Positions 24,838 to 37,169 of a DNA stretch of 64,000 nt are shown piece after piece. Under the pieces are notes generated by a model that saw only the letters and a list, made by a program, of their open reading frames with translations, was not told where the DNA came from and did not search any database. Where the stretch lies: positions 47,244,019 through 47,308,018 of the forward strand of contig CM049306.1 of the NCBI GenBank assembly GCA_026874595.1, given 5' to 3'. Position numbers and translations under genes: made by a program. Source of the stretch: Sipunculus nudus. Taxonomy: Eukaryota > Annelida > Sipuncula > Golfingiida > Sipunculidae. The number at the start of each line of letters is the position of its first letter. Within the stretch, counting starts at the first letter, position 1.

Positions 24838-25300
24838 GTCCATGGGCCGGAGCAGATATTGGTACCACCCATGGTGGCAAAACCTAAGCAGGTTATTCTT
24901 AAAGGTCTATGCCTGTAGATGATATTTTAGTATGATAACTTATCCAGAGTGGTAGCTCAGTCTTAGTTATCCGTTATTGAATGTAATGAGCCAGATGAAA
25001 ATTTAATCTTTAAGCTGCATCGACTTTTCCACAGTATTTATTTAATAACTTCATGAATACAAAGGATATCATAACAAGTGTGGTCTCAACAGATAGCTAA
25101 GACCCAGGGCTTTCTAGAACTGATGACATTTTTGCTATTGTTTTTTATTCTGCGATTTAATCTAAAGTACCAGCTTGTTTTTTCTTGTCTCTTTTAATAT
25201 TTTTGGACATTCAGGCTAACACTTTAATGAAGTATGATTGATCCTATATAAAATTTAACCTTTGAGCTGCATCGACTTTTCCACAGTACTAGCTGCACGA
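24838..25300 (+). repeat. Repeat family E, left end and first tandem unit
   Basis: Starts TAGTCCATGGGCC and contains AGAGTGGTAGCTCAGTCTTAG, TCGACTTTTCCACAGTATTT and AGATAGCTAAGACCCAGGGC. These blocks recur at 27230-28140 and, inverted, at 31100-31615. The unit breaks off near 25297 inside the repeated TTCCACAGTA motif. Confidence 0.75.
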
Positions 25301-27225
25301 GTGGAAAATCCATGGCTCTTTCTGATGCATATTTTTGTAATGAGCTGTTAGGAACTAAACGACGCATATTTTAATCCTTAGGTTTTTGCAGGAACTTTTG
25401 TCATGTGTTTCACTTATATGATACAAAGATTACTTCTGCTAGAATTCTCCAGGAACACCCTCCCCCAAATATCAACATAGAAATAAAAATTATTCTATTT
25501 CAGAAAACACACCAAAAAAAAAAATAATTTTGGAAAGAGACATGAGGCATATACTGGGTGTACGATTTTAGGTGAGAAGTTCTTTTTCGATAAACAACAT
25601 AGGTCGGACCGCTTTATTGCTTGGGAAATATCTTAAATTGTATAAAGAAGCATTCTACCGTGAAATTATATGAAACATGCTTTGTATTAGTTGAAGCGCA
25701 GGCGACATCATGAAACACGATGTTTATTCAGTGTAATAAGTTGAGGGTACAGTCTAAGGCATGATAACAGACACATGCATTATTTTTATATGTCGTTGAC
25801 GTCTCTTGTACGCGAAACGTATAGCTGCCAATGTGAAAAAGACAGGCCCAGAAAAATATATTCCAACAGTATTAAAACTTTGGTTTAATTACTGTTAATT
25901 GTCATGGAATAAGCAGGTCTGATACAAAAATGACAACTCTCCCAGATAAAAAGAAAGCAGATTGATATATTTCGATGAAAGGATTTAGCGAAGAAACCAG
26001 TTTAGCCTTGGTTTGTTGCATTGTCTTTCAGCAAATTAACGCAAAATGTAATATACAGATTTTGCTGAAAATTTGTAGAGGGATAGAGTAAAACTGTATC
26101 CTTTTGACAGAGTAAAGTTCCTTAACAGGCGATATAATGGAATTGGGGTTCAGTGGGGATTACAGGTCGCCTCCTGAAAAAGCGTTAGAGAGTTAGGGTA
26201 AAGACATATCAATAGTCCATTTCATTTTGGGGGTAATAAGAATCACCACAATATATATTTTCTTATGACAAATGTCCATTCCTCTGTCTCCGTGTGGAAG
26301 CCACCCATTCGTATTCATTTGTTCTGCCACTCGCAAGGTGAACTCGTGTTACTGAAGCATGACAGTGTTCACACATGAAACACAAACACAAGAACACATG
26401 ACTGATATTAAAGGAGATTCTGGTGGAGGTCTGTACAGATTCTAGCTTGTACTGTAAGATGTACTGATGATATTTGTTTATGTTTCATCGTCCCTACAGA
26501 CAACGGATCTTAACCAATATATGCCAATATATGTGATCACCCCCCCCCCCCCCGAAGACCAAACCCCATCCCAACCGGAATGATATTTAAGTTGTGGGGC
26601 TTTTTTTTTGAAAAAAAAAACTTCATAAAACATATGACTTGCCTGAACTTTTGAAACCATGGTTATCATGGAAAGATATTTTTGAATGTATAAAAATCAA
26701 CATACCTGTATAACCATAAAAAATTGTCAAACAGTGGTCACATCACTGAACTCAATGCCCGGTGTTGACCAAACGGAAAAGCCCTCGCAATGAAAGGGGA
26801 GTCATGTGGTCTTTGGATTTAAAACCTTTAGAGAAAATTCCTTCAGAGGCGTTACAATGGATATGGGGGATCAATTGGGATTATAGTCGACCCGCGTGAA
26901 CGCGTATTGCACGGAAATGCCTTTTAGGCAGGACATGCGCTCTGGCCACGGTCTTAACAGGCCAATGAAAATCCCCGAGGCGCCTCCTGAAAAAGCGTCA
27001 CAGGCATGCAGGACCTTTAAACACAAAAGAAATAGGGGCACCTAATGGGGAAATATTAAAATTATTAATTATTCAGCTTAATATGGCATAATCCCGCAAA
27101 ATAAAACAAACTTGTCCTAGAAGAGCACACTACCGATACGTCTGCCGAATTTGAAGCGTCAAATCAGTACGGAAGCAGGTAAACCATGGTCTAGAAAAAA
27201 CCCAACTCCGTATCAATTATATAGA
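25301..27225. other. About 1.9 kb segment interrupting repeat family E
   Basis: The family E tandem unit stops near 25297 and resumes near 27230 at the matching internal point, so this segment looks inserted. It contains a weak internal duplication (26110-26190 versus 26840-26900), a C run at about 26541-26553 and no supported gene. No terminal inverted repeats or target duplication were recognised. Confidence 0.4.
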
Positions 27226-28140
27226 TTAAGTTATAACGTCATAAATACAAAAGATATCACACAGATATGGTCTCAACAGATAGCTAAGACCCGGGGCTTT
27301 CTGACAGAATGTCAAATGTGGCAGTTATATACAAATGTCATCAGTGGCAGATACTAATACTAACCCCAACTCCATAAAATTTGCTGAAAAATTGGTATTT
27401 TTATTCATTTATTTAAAGATTTCAGGAACTGATGACATTTTTGCTATTGTCGTTTATTCTTTGTTTAAATCTTAGGTACCAGCTTGTTTTCCTTGTCTCT
27501 TTTTAATATTTTTGGACATTCAGGCTAACACTTTAATGACATATGAGTGACCCTATATAAAATTTAACCTTTGAGCTAAATCGACGTTTCCACAGTATTT
27601 AGTTATTAAGTCATGAATACAATAGCTATCATAACAAATATGGTCTCAACAGATTGCTTATACCTAGGGCTTTATGACAGTATGTCAAATGTGGCAGTTA
27701 TATACAACTGTCATCAGTGGCAGATACTAATATTTACCCCTACCCCATATAATTTGCTGAAAAAAATTGGATTTTTTTTTTCATTTATTTAGAGATTTTA
27801 GAAACTTTTTCGCTATTGTTCTATTATTCTTTGATTTAATCTTAGGTACCAGCTTGGTTTTCCTTGTCTCTTTTTAATATATTTGGACATTCAGACTAAC
27901 ACTTTAAAGAAGTATGATGAACCCTATATGACAAGTTAACCTTTGAGATGCATCGACTTTTCCACAGTATTTGGTTAATAACTTCATGAATACAAAAGAT
28001 ATCATAACAAATTTGGTCTTAGTAGATAGCTAAGACCCAGGGCTTTCTAAGAGTGTTTCAAGTGTTGCAGTTATATACATTTATCATCAGTGGCAGATAT
28101 TAATTTTTACCCAGCCCTTAAAAATGTTGAAAATTCTATA
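27226..28140 (+). repeat. Repeat family E tandem array, about 372-bp unit
   Basis: The block AGATAGCTAAGACCC (or a close variant) occurs at about 27280, 27652 and 28024, giving periods of about 371-373 bp. Each unit carries GGCAGTTATATACA, CATCAGTGGCAGATA, GGTACCAGCTTG and TTGGACATTCAG(G/A)CTAACAC. The units are diverged and non-coding. Confidence 0.8.
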
Positions 28141-29159
28141 TTTTTATTGTCAGCTACTTATGCGGAACACCATGCTAGTTTTATTATTGTTTTTAAGTAT
28201 ATGATAATTTGTTTGGGAGTGCGCTGAACGTATTTTTTATATTTATATTTTTTTTTTGGATGGAGGAAAACGGCCCAATTTACAGTAAACCTGTGAGCTC
28301 ATGCGATGGTGCGGCGTCCTTCAACTGGCATCCACTATATGTTAAGCTTTGCCATCTCCCAAATCATCAGAGCTAGCAGCGCCATTTTTTTTAAGAATCA
28401 GAAGATGTCAAATGTTATAGGATTGAAATTAAGTTACAGAAAGCTAAACTTCGTCATTGAGCCAAATAAGCATACTTAACTTACAGAAGCTATCAACACC
28501 AGATGTAATGCAAATGTTGGTCACATGGGTCATATTTAAAATTGAGGTTATTATGGCGCCGCCTATATTAAGTTGTTTTTTACGGGCAAAAAAAATTAAT
28601 TTTAGCCTCTTTCAGTCATTACTCTAGAAATGTTTTGTAATCAAACTGTCTGCCGAATGGTTAAATTCTTCGAAAAAGTTCTCTTTTTCCAGGGGGGTCT
28701 CAGTTGCATAAGAATAGATCTGGTTCATTGATTGTTTTAGTCATAGAAGGCTGAAGTTAGTCTGATAAAGGCGTACTCGGCCATAATATTTAGGGGATGC
28801 ATTAGTCTTTTCTGAAAAACTGTTGTTTCAAATTCATAGCAAAATATTACTTTAGGTGGCTTTGTTCAAGTTTACTGAAATGATTTTGCCTGATATATTG
28901 AACCTTTAACAGTGAAAGGACTGTGAAACAAAACCTTATATATTTATTTTATTAACAGACTAAACAAAGCTGTACAGGCAACATAAATAATTGGTATTCA
29001 TGTTCAACTTATGTATGAGATAAATCCACGCATAAAATATATCTGTATCCTGATTTGGCTTTCAATAGGCTTCTATTATTATCCTAAACATTTGATTTAA
29101 ACAATCTAACGAATATCTCAGCTTCAAAAAAGCATTGTAGACAAAGTCTTTTAGTATGT

Positions 29160-29350
29160 ATAGACAGATTTGGCAACAGGCCAAGATTTTGTATTTATAA
29201 ATAGCTTGACAGACTGCAAACTATATAAGATTTTGCAACAGGCCAAGTTTCAGTTTGTGTTTATTTATAGCTTTGGCAGACGTCCAACTGTATCAGATTA
29301 GGCAACAGGTCAAGAGTTACGTCAGCGAAGGCTAGGTACAGGTCAAGAGT
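29160..29350 (+). repeat. Short tandem array, about 62-67 bp unit
   Basis: GGCAACAGGCCAAG-type motifs at about 29172, 29234 and 29301 lie in similar flanks (TATTTATA(A)ATAGCTT, GACAGACT). The last, ACAGGTCAAGAGTT, recurs once more at about 29336. Confidence 0.6.
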
Positions 29351-29454
29351 TCACTAATTGCAGTAGTTGCACGTGACACTTCGCTTGACTTGGTTGACAA
29401 CTCCCTCCCTTTGGTGAACTTGGTCTACCCAGGGCACCTAACTCAAGAGAAGTT

Positions 29455-30780
29455 TGATGTATCTACCTGAAATTTGGCCTGTCCATCTATATTTATTGGC
29501 TTCTTGTACACAAGACTGGTGTCGCAACCTACAATGATTTTGCACAGTGTATGTTGTTACATGTATCTGTTTATTATGCGCCTGGTGTTCTGATTTCATG
29601 TTAGGCTCAAGCCTTGGGCGTTGCTATGGGAACCGCACTTCCTGAACCCTGACTTGTAGTAAACACAGTACTCGGTGTAGTCTAGAAATTTCGGGTCTGT
29701 TCAGACGCTTTTGGCGCGCGTGTAGTATTGTGTAGTTTAGAGGGTTCCAGAATGGAAGTTTCTGGGCTTCGGGCGAAAAAGCTATAAAAAGGGGCTGTGT
29801 TTAGAGCCGGCGATGAGAGAAAAATACCAGCGGACAAGGAAGAGTGTGACTCTCTCGTCAGTGTTTTTGGGACCTTTCCGATGATTGCAGAACTTACAGA
29901 TCTTCAACGGATTTTATACAGACTTTATATACGGATTGTCCTTTTGGATTATTACTAGAACTTCACTTTTGGATTACAACAGATTGTTTTCGAGTTTAAA
30001 TCGGACTATTCTGTGGGAAAATTTATTTGAACTATTTACGTTGATTATTTGTGTTAAAGGAATCTTGTTGACAGTGGTGGTATCCAGAAATCAAAACCTA
30101 GGATCCGGATACTGTGGTGATGTACATTTTTATTATTGTTATCTGTGTTACTGTATTGATTTAGTGTATGTAATGTTAGGATTGTTCTAAGAATAAATTT
30201 TAATTACTTAATAAAAAAACACTTCTTTATTTCCATTGACATTTCACGCTGCCCAGTGTTGCGGAATTTGATTTTTTGTATCTCCGTCACAAAATGTGTG
30301 CTCGTCACGAATACATGATCTGTTATTATTAGGTTCCGTAACAATGTAAATGCTTCTCTCTCAGGATTTGTTATATATATCACCCTGACATTGTGCTTAT
30401 TTGTATTTTCATGGATAAGTTGGTATTTGTTCACCTCGGAAAGCTTCGTCATATACAAGACTGATAGCACCACTACATTAATTTTGGCACAGTAAATGTC
30501 CCTGCTTATTCACAGGAGGGGTTTGATTTATATATGCCTGAAATTGGGCATATTTATACATCTTGGATAGCTTCGTCGTATACAAGATTATGAGCCACCT
30601 GCAGTTTTGTTGTTGTTGTTCCATGCATCTGTGCATCAAGCTCGGAAGTGGATTGAAATGTCTGCCTGAAATGGCATCTCTATACATCCTCAATTAATTT
30701 CTCATACACAAGACTGGTAGCACCACATGCAATCATTTTTGTGTTGTATACTAAATACATCCAGCCAGTATTTCAGGAGT
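29455..30780 (+). repeat. Diverged tandem array of about 110-130 bp units, interrupted
   Basis: Units with ACAAGACTGGT(A)GCACCAC-like and TGCCTGAAATTGGGC-like blocks occur near 29455-29560, 30430-30510, 30530-30640 and 30660-30760. The array is split by a different sequence at about 29570-30430. Confidence 0.5.
29570..30430 (+). mobile_element. Possible LTR-like or TATA-driven unit inserted in a tandem array
   Basis: Interrupts the tandem array described at 29455-30780. It has a good core promoter (GCTATAAAAAGGGG at about 29789), pyrimidine- and T-rich leader-like sequence and AATAAA at about 30192 followed by an A run, so a transcript of about 400 bases is conceivable. TGTTACATG near 29553 and GTTGACA near 30068, followed by TGGTATCCAGA, could be LTR ends and a primer site. 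No gag or pol is present. A 101-codon frame here (29885) begins at TTG and has no known domain. Confidence 0.35.
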
Positions 30781-31099
30781 GATTTTTTTGTTCTTAAACT
30801 CAGGTTCAAAATGGCCATACATGTTATCATGTAAGCATTATACCTGATGTATATCCCATTTAACAGGTTCGTATTAGGTCTGTAGGCTTTGTTTATGATG
30901 TCATATGTTATTAATATTTGGGACTACGTGACAAGGTGGTAGCATATTATTTTGTATCCTGAGGTCACCCATGCCTTGTGTCTACCTCACCTGTTGCTCC
31001 ATTGCATAACACCGAGGAATCCACATAGACGAAGTCGTTTGTGACAGAAACACAGCTGTGGGACACACTCTTACCATTAAACCTTGGATGGACCACTAC

Positions 31100-31615
31100 G
31101 ACCCACTCTCAAAGCATAATTAAAAATATTAAACAGAGACTAAGAAAACCAAGCTGGTATCAAAGTATAAAAGAAAATAGCGAAACTGTTGTAAGTTCCT
31201 GCGATATTTAGTTAAATTAATAAAAATATCAAATATTCAGCAAATTTAAAGGGGTAGGGGTAAATATTAACATCTGCCACTGAAGATAAATGTATATAAC
31301 TGCCACATTTGACACACTCTCAGACAGCCCTGGGTCTTAGCTATCTACTAAGACCAAATTTGTTATGATATCTTTTGTATTCATGAAGTTATTAACTAAA
31401 TACTGTGGAAAAGGCGATGCAGCTCAAAGGTTAAAATTTCATCTTGGTCATTACATTCAGTATCGGATAACTAAGACTAAGCTACCACTCTGGATCATTT
31501 ATCATACTAAAATATAATTTATAGGTTTAGACCTTTAAGAAAAACCTACTTTAGTATTGCCACCCTTGGTGGTAATAATATGTTAAAATTTAGCTCTGGG
31601 CCCATGGACTAATAT
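31100..31615 (-). repeat. Repeat family E, inverted single-unit copy
   Basis: The reverse complement starts TTAGTCCATGGGCCC (31612) and runs through CCAGAGTGGTAGCTTAGTC, CCACAGTATTTAGTTAATAAC and AGATAGCTAAGACCCAGGGC to ACCAGCTTGGTTTTCTTAG (about 31160). It is in the same order as 24838-25300 but has only one tandem unit. Confidence 0.75.
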
Positions 31616-32324
31616 AACCATCTCACGCGTCATCGTGCAAAATCTTCACCTTTATTCCTAGTACTTCTGGTTGGCAGTTTTCTCAGAAATGGATTTTCAT
31701 TCAAATTTTTCGCATTTATTCTGAGAACCTGGCAGCTTTTTCTCGGAATTAAACATTGGACTTTCATGACATGCTGATATTCCCCCATAATCATGCGCAA
31801 GTGGCCGTTACTGTATAATTTTCTTAGTTTCAAGTATTTTTTAGAATAACTGGTTTACATATTTTCTTATTCTGAATCTGTTTCTCAAATTACACACAAT
31901 TTTACATACTTGTGTTTCTAAGCGAAAGCGCACAAACATTCTGCAAAGATGGCGCTACCTATATTTTCTTTCTTGCAGGGGAGTTTTCCTGAGTATAGGA
32001 TGGCTGAGACGAAGGACAGCGGATATCACGTGCAGTGACATCAGATTCCGGCCAAATTGATCAAGTTGTGCTCGGCGTGACAAGTTTTGGAACATTACAA
32101 TTTATAATGTGATATTTATCTGTATAGATATATAACTAAATATTTATTGAAGCTTAAATTCTGGGCTGATGTTTCAGCCAATGGGGCTTAAACAATATAA
32201 CTCTCATCCTACTTTTATACGCAAGGATCTGCACTACCGTGTATAGTACTGTGCGATGTTATAAAATACTCCCTATCATATGTATAGCATGTCATTTAAA
32301 TACTGAGCGGAGACACACGCACTT

Positions 32325-32452
32325 ATATAGCCTTTATCAGTAAGCAGTTGTCGGTAACTTGTTTGTCCTAACGGTCAGTGACACTATTGGTCTTGATTTT
32401 AGCGCTGATTTATTTTCAGTTGCTCTCATGTATTGTCATCAATCCTTCACAC
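32325..32452 (+). repeat. Direct repeat G, copy 2
   Basis: GCCTTTATCAGTAAGCAGTT ... GTCAGTGACACTATTGGTCT ... CTCATGTATTGTCATCAATC, a diverged copy of 23385-23515. Confidence 0.65.
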
Positions 32453-33279
32453 AAAATATCTACATTCTTATACACAGGAAATTTATTATAGTTAAGTTAA
32501 GTAAGGTTTGTGATTGGTGTAACTAACATCACTTACAACCCTGATTTCTTATATACATTGTCGAGACAACCGAACCATGTCTTTATAAAGAATTGTTTAA
32601 TTTACTTGTCGAGTGGACTTTGCTTTATTTCTACAGTGTCCCGTCTGTGTGTGTCTGACCCTTCATAACTAGACTTTTAGTCTGCGGTGTGGGCCATAAA
32701 TTTGTGATGATTGGATTAAACTTAGTATTAGTTGAAATGCTTTATCTTACATTAAAACAATCAGCTGGTCGAAAAGTGATATTATGTAAGTGTGGAAATC
32801 AGGTATGTAACTGCATGAGACAGTAATTTATGTATGCTAAATGGTTTCCATACGCGGAGCAGGGAATGCAGGTAATATATGGCCGATTTCCATATTAAGA
32901 TATTGCAAGGCAGCATTTTTATAAATGGTAATAATGGATACCATATAAAGGTACTTTCTGTCAGTTCCTTTTGTGATATTTATACGAACCTGGTAACGTG
33001 ATATTTGCATATCTCAGTTATAATTAATCTGTTCATTCCCCATCATGTCAAATAAGGGCATCTACTGCAAGATCTATGTAGTCCACCGCGAAATTATAGT
33101 AAATGTGCCACTGCTGTGGACCAGAGAATGCACACACAGTTTATTCTTGGCAAAAGTACAGGTTTCCCAACCTTATTCACCAGTGACATGACCGCCTCGC
33201 CTTGCATTCATGACAACAGTATTTTATTTTTAACCTTTACTAGTTTATGAATGTTTGACAGCTGTCAAAAGCAATTACC

Positions 33280-33560
33280 GCGTGTGATCCGATGGATCAC
33301 CTACGCTTAAGGTAGCAACCCTGCTGGAACCTCTTCTCAAAACCGGGAGATCGTGATTTCAAATTCCCGCTGAGGAGCGGTGAACTTTTTACGCAGTCGA
33401 CCACAACCAGCACTGCAAGCTTATAGGGAAGGCTGTGCCCACTCACAAACGCGTGTGAACGGGAGGTGTGTGTTTGGGGGGGGGGGGGGATTCAACGTTG
33501 TAATAACCAACAGGGGGGAAGATAACACACTTGACCAGCAAGCTCGGTAGGTATCATGCC
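33280..33560 (+). mobile_element. Decayed tRNA-derived SINE, copy 3
   Basis: GGGAGATCGTGATTTCAAAT is a degraded B box. The central block GGGAAGGCTGTGCCCACTCA and CACAAACGCGTGTGAACGG matches the SINE at 62290. A G run at 33478-33489 follows. The tail is not recognisable. Confidence 0.5.
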
Positions 33561-34735
33561 TTGGAGACATCTAGATATAGAAGAAAGGAAGGAAGCTTGT
33601 GTAGCCTCCTTTTCAAGCATTCCTAAACCAAAGAAGAACTTGGTAGATTTAAGATTAGTTAAGTCACTATGAAAGCATGAGACACTGTTTTAAATAATGT
33701 ACGGGGTTATTCGTAATGTTTTATTTATTTATGAAATTTGATATGAACTCTCCTATGTCGTCAAGATTTTTTAATTTCCTAAAAAATAAATATTTTAACA
33801 ACACAGTTAGAGCAAGCCACCTTTAAGTATGCTTACATTTAATACATGACGATATTTCAAGAGTTTTTTTTATTTAAAAAAAAATAATTCTTCCTTCTAA
33901 AATTTAACCATTAAGTTTATTTCAATAAACAAGTAAAAAAAATTATTTTTGAAAGTTTAACAAGACTGCTTTCAATAGCATGGTTTACTGGGTATGAATG
34001 CTCCGACCAAATTAATAAAGCGGAATATTTCATGTATTAAACAAGGTCAGGCCGCGATACCAAGCTTAATTGGTCGGAATATTCTTCATCCTATACAAAA
34101 TCCCTAATTTCATGGCGAAGCAAACCCTGCTGCCGAAATGGCTAAGTGGGTTGAGTTAAAGAGCTAATGCAGGGTGACCATTGTGAGTGTACCCTTAACA
34201 AACTGCATATTTTTTTGTCCATGCCTGCTCAGCTTTCCTCGTCTGTGATCAGGATATAAAATTGAGAGCTTTCACAAATCTATATAGGAAAAGAATCGGT
34301 TTAGAAATTGGAAACTAGATGAGGACACCTGCTGGCAGAACTTGGCGGCTAAGGATTGTTGGATCTTTTGGCAAAGAAGGGTTGGATAAATTTAACGGAT
34401 TCATCTTCTATACTTACTTTAAATTCTTCTCCCAAAGCAACAATGTATGTGTATGCTTATCCGTTGTTTGCCATTTCATTTTATTTGTGTGATATCAGTT
34501 TTCTGATGTATTGTTTAAATTTATGACTTAGAGTCCGCGATAATCATGATATTATTCATTATTTAGGTATTTTCGCAAACTTTTCATATTAATGCCCACG
34601 CTATATGTATTGAGCGTACAATAAATGACGTGAAATTGAACACATTAAATTGAACTGGACCTAGATTTTTATTTAAAACCAGCAAGTAATCTGAATATCC
34701 AATCCTTTGAGAACATTTTTTAAACTAAATAAATC

Positions 34736-34742
<7 letters not shown>

Positions 34743-34782
<40 letters not shown>
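34743..34782. repeat. (TA)n microsatellite
   Basis: Uninterrupted TA repeat of about 40 bases. Confidence 0.95.
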
Positions 34783-34783
<1 letters not shown>

Positions 34784-35430
34784 GAGATCATATAAATGCC
34801 ATCTGTGGATCTTCTTTGTAATACAATCAAACATGTGGACATTATGAGTGTGTTGGCAGATAATTACGACATGTCTATGTCCATAAATTCTTGATTAATA
34901 ATTAATTAATTAATAATTGAAATATCAGGAAACTAATCACCAAGGAGTACCGTCCCTTACCCGCGTGAGACCAGCTTAAAAATTTATTTAGAACATCGTG
35001 AGGATTCATCGATTAGGGTGAGGTTAATATTTGAATGGACGATTCCGACAGCACCATGGGTCTTTTTTCCTGAGAAAATGTAAGAGGACAACCTAAATAA
35101 GTTCAGAACCGGCCCCCCACCCCCATCCCTCTGACATGAGGACATTCAACATTTCAGAAAAAAAAAATAGAACAAAATCCCGCCCGGTTAATATAGTTAT
35201 TTTTCTTAATCCAACCAAAATGCATATCCATGGTATCCGAATACAACAGATGACAGTCATGCGCAGTGCGCATGCTCGTGAAAAAGTTTTATAAATATAC
35301 TAATATTCGTTGACATAGGTTATTCGTAAACACGAACTGATAGCATTTATTTATCTATATTTGAGTAAAATGTCTACAAATTAGAAATTGTACCGAAGTA
35401 GCACTTAATTTTGTGCACATAAACAATATA

Positions 35431-35621
35431 CAGTGAAACCTCGTTGTGTCGACGTCGAAGTGATCCTCAGAAAACCTCGACACATTCGAGGTTCGACAAA
35501 AGTGGGATTTATTTAATATTTTTTTAAATTGTTTATTAAGTTGTCAGGAATATCGAGTCTGTAACTTCGACATAAGCGAGGTATTCGAATAAAGCAAGTT
35601 CGATACAACGAAGTTTCATTG
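35431..35621. mobile_element. pogo/Tigger-like MITE, 191 bp
   Basis: Left end CAGTGAAACCTCGTTGTGTC and right end (reverse complement) CAATGAAACTTCGTTGTATC, about 24 bp of near-perfect terminal inverted repeat. TA dinucleotides flank both sides (35429-35430 and 35622-35623). Non-coding. Confidence 0.85.
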
Positions 35622-35629
35622 TATTATGT

Positions 35630-37102
35630 TACCGTTTATTGATTTATGTATGAAACATTCCTAGCCGTCTCGTTTCTTTTTAAAGAAAACACTCGTTTAT
35701 AAGGCAACGATTAAAGAAATAATAATAAAGCAAATTTATACACCATCTATACCATACTAAATACCTGGATGGTAATTAATAGCGTCAGAGTAACATGTCA
35801 TTAAGCATATTCGCTTCCACGCAGAACGCAATGGTATGGGGAGAATGTGATATAAATTCACGATCAGACTCTTAGGTGTCACCTATTAATGTGGACTCGG
35901 TGCAAATAAATGCTCAGGTGGTCAGCGACTTTCGAGGTTAAGCAAACCTGCCGTACGACTGCAGACACAGATCAAACGGATAAAATATTACTATGATAAT
36001 CTCCAGCTGATGTTTATGGGCACGACCCCCTCAGAGAAATTTCTTCATAAACAGAAATTACTAATCGTCACGTCATCGGAAATGACGCATGACTGTCAAG
36101 AGTGTATCGCCTCATTAGGTGCATTCCGCAATAAAACTAAATATATGTACCTGCACGCGCATCTGTTTGTGTAAATAACTTAATCTTATAAAAAACGAAC
36201 ACACAAGTACATGTTACAGGATTATGTTCACTGTGGGCGTGATGAATTAGTGGTTCCTCGTCCCAGGCAGTCTCTGATATATACCAGTCATATTTAATAT
36301 ATTGTATTTTTCATAAAAATAATAAATAATTAATAATTTAATATATATCATATATATTATATACATATTATATCATAAACATTTATTTGTATATTATTAA
36401 GCTTCGAATGCGAATAATTCAGTTATGTATGAAAAAATATATCATTAATTTATATATTATAAATATCTATTTATATATAATCTTAAGTTTATAAAAACGT
36501 GTATTATGTATGCTATTTATTAATATATATATATATAAATATATAATACAATATATTCATAAATGTAATATTAATCAGGACCTTACAGCAAACAGGCCTT
36601 ACCTGAAAAAGGCTCTCATACAAATTATGCATTTTAGGTTAATATATTGCCTGTGTCGCACATATGAAATATATTACAATTATGTATGTTTTAAAAATAT
36701 AAGGTATTATGCTTCCCGTATAGGTTACTTCTAAACTAGGTTTAGATATAAAAGATTTCAAAGTAAACTCAGAAATAGAGCCAATGTTTGTAATTCTATT
36801 TATTAATAAATATTTCCAATATATAAATATTTTTCCTTATTAGCAGGGTGGATGATTACAATTACCAACCCTCCTCCCCCTTGATGAATGTGTGGGTGTG
36901 TGTGTGGGGGGGGGGGGGGTATATAACCCCATCTCCCATATATCGACGCACCTGATGTATTGTCTTGTATATCCCTACAGAAAGCACGCCATCAGTCGTA
37001 TCTAGGAGTGGACATCGCATGACTTCTCAGAGAGATAAATCATGATTTTTATTTAAACTCACAAAAAGATCTGTAACTGACCCATAATATATACAATATA
37101 AT

Positions 37103-37169
<67 letters not shown>

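Larger units (their letters stand above)
32460..35425. other. No supported gene
   Basis: Contains the decayed SINE at 33280, a possible tRNA-like head at about 34130 (TGGCTAAGTGGGTTGAG) and a TA tract at 34743. Otherwise unremarkable AT-rich sequence. Confidence 0.45.

Noticed and set aside
25105-25175. Second hammerhead candidate (CTGATGA near 25110, also 26464, 37853 and 58837)
   Set aside because: CTGATGA occurs, but no matching stem II and GAAA follow within a workable distance.
29885-30190. 101-codon protein gene
   Set aside because: The frame begins at TTG, lacks a domain and sits in the leader-like part of a possible LTR unit.
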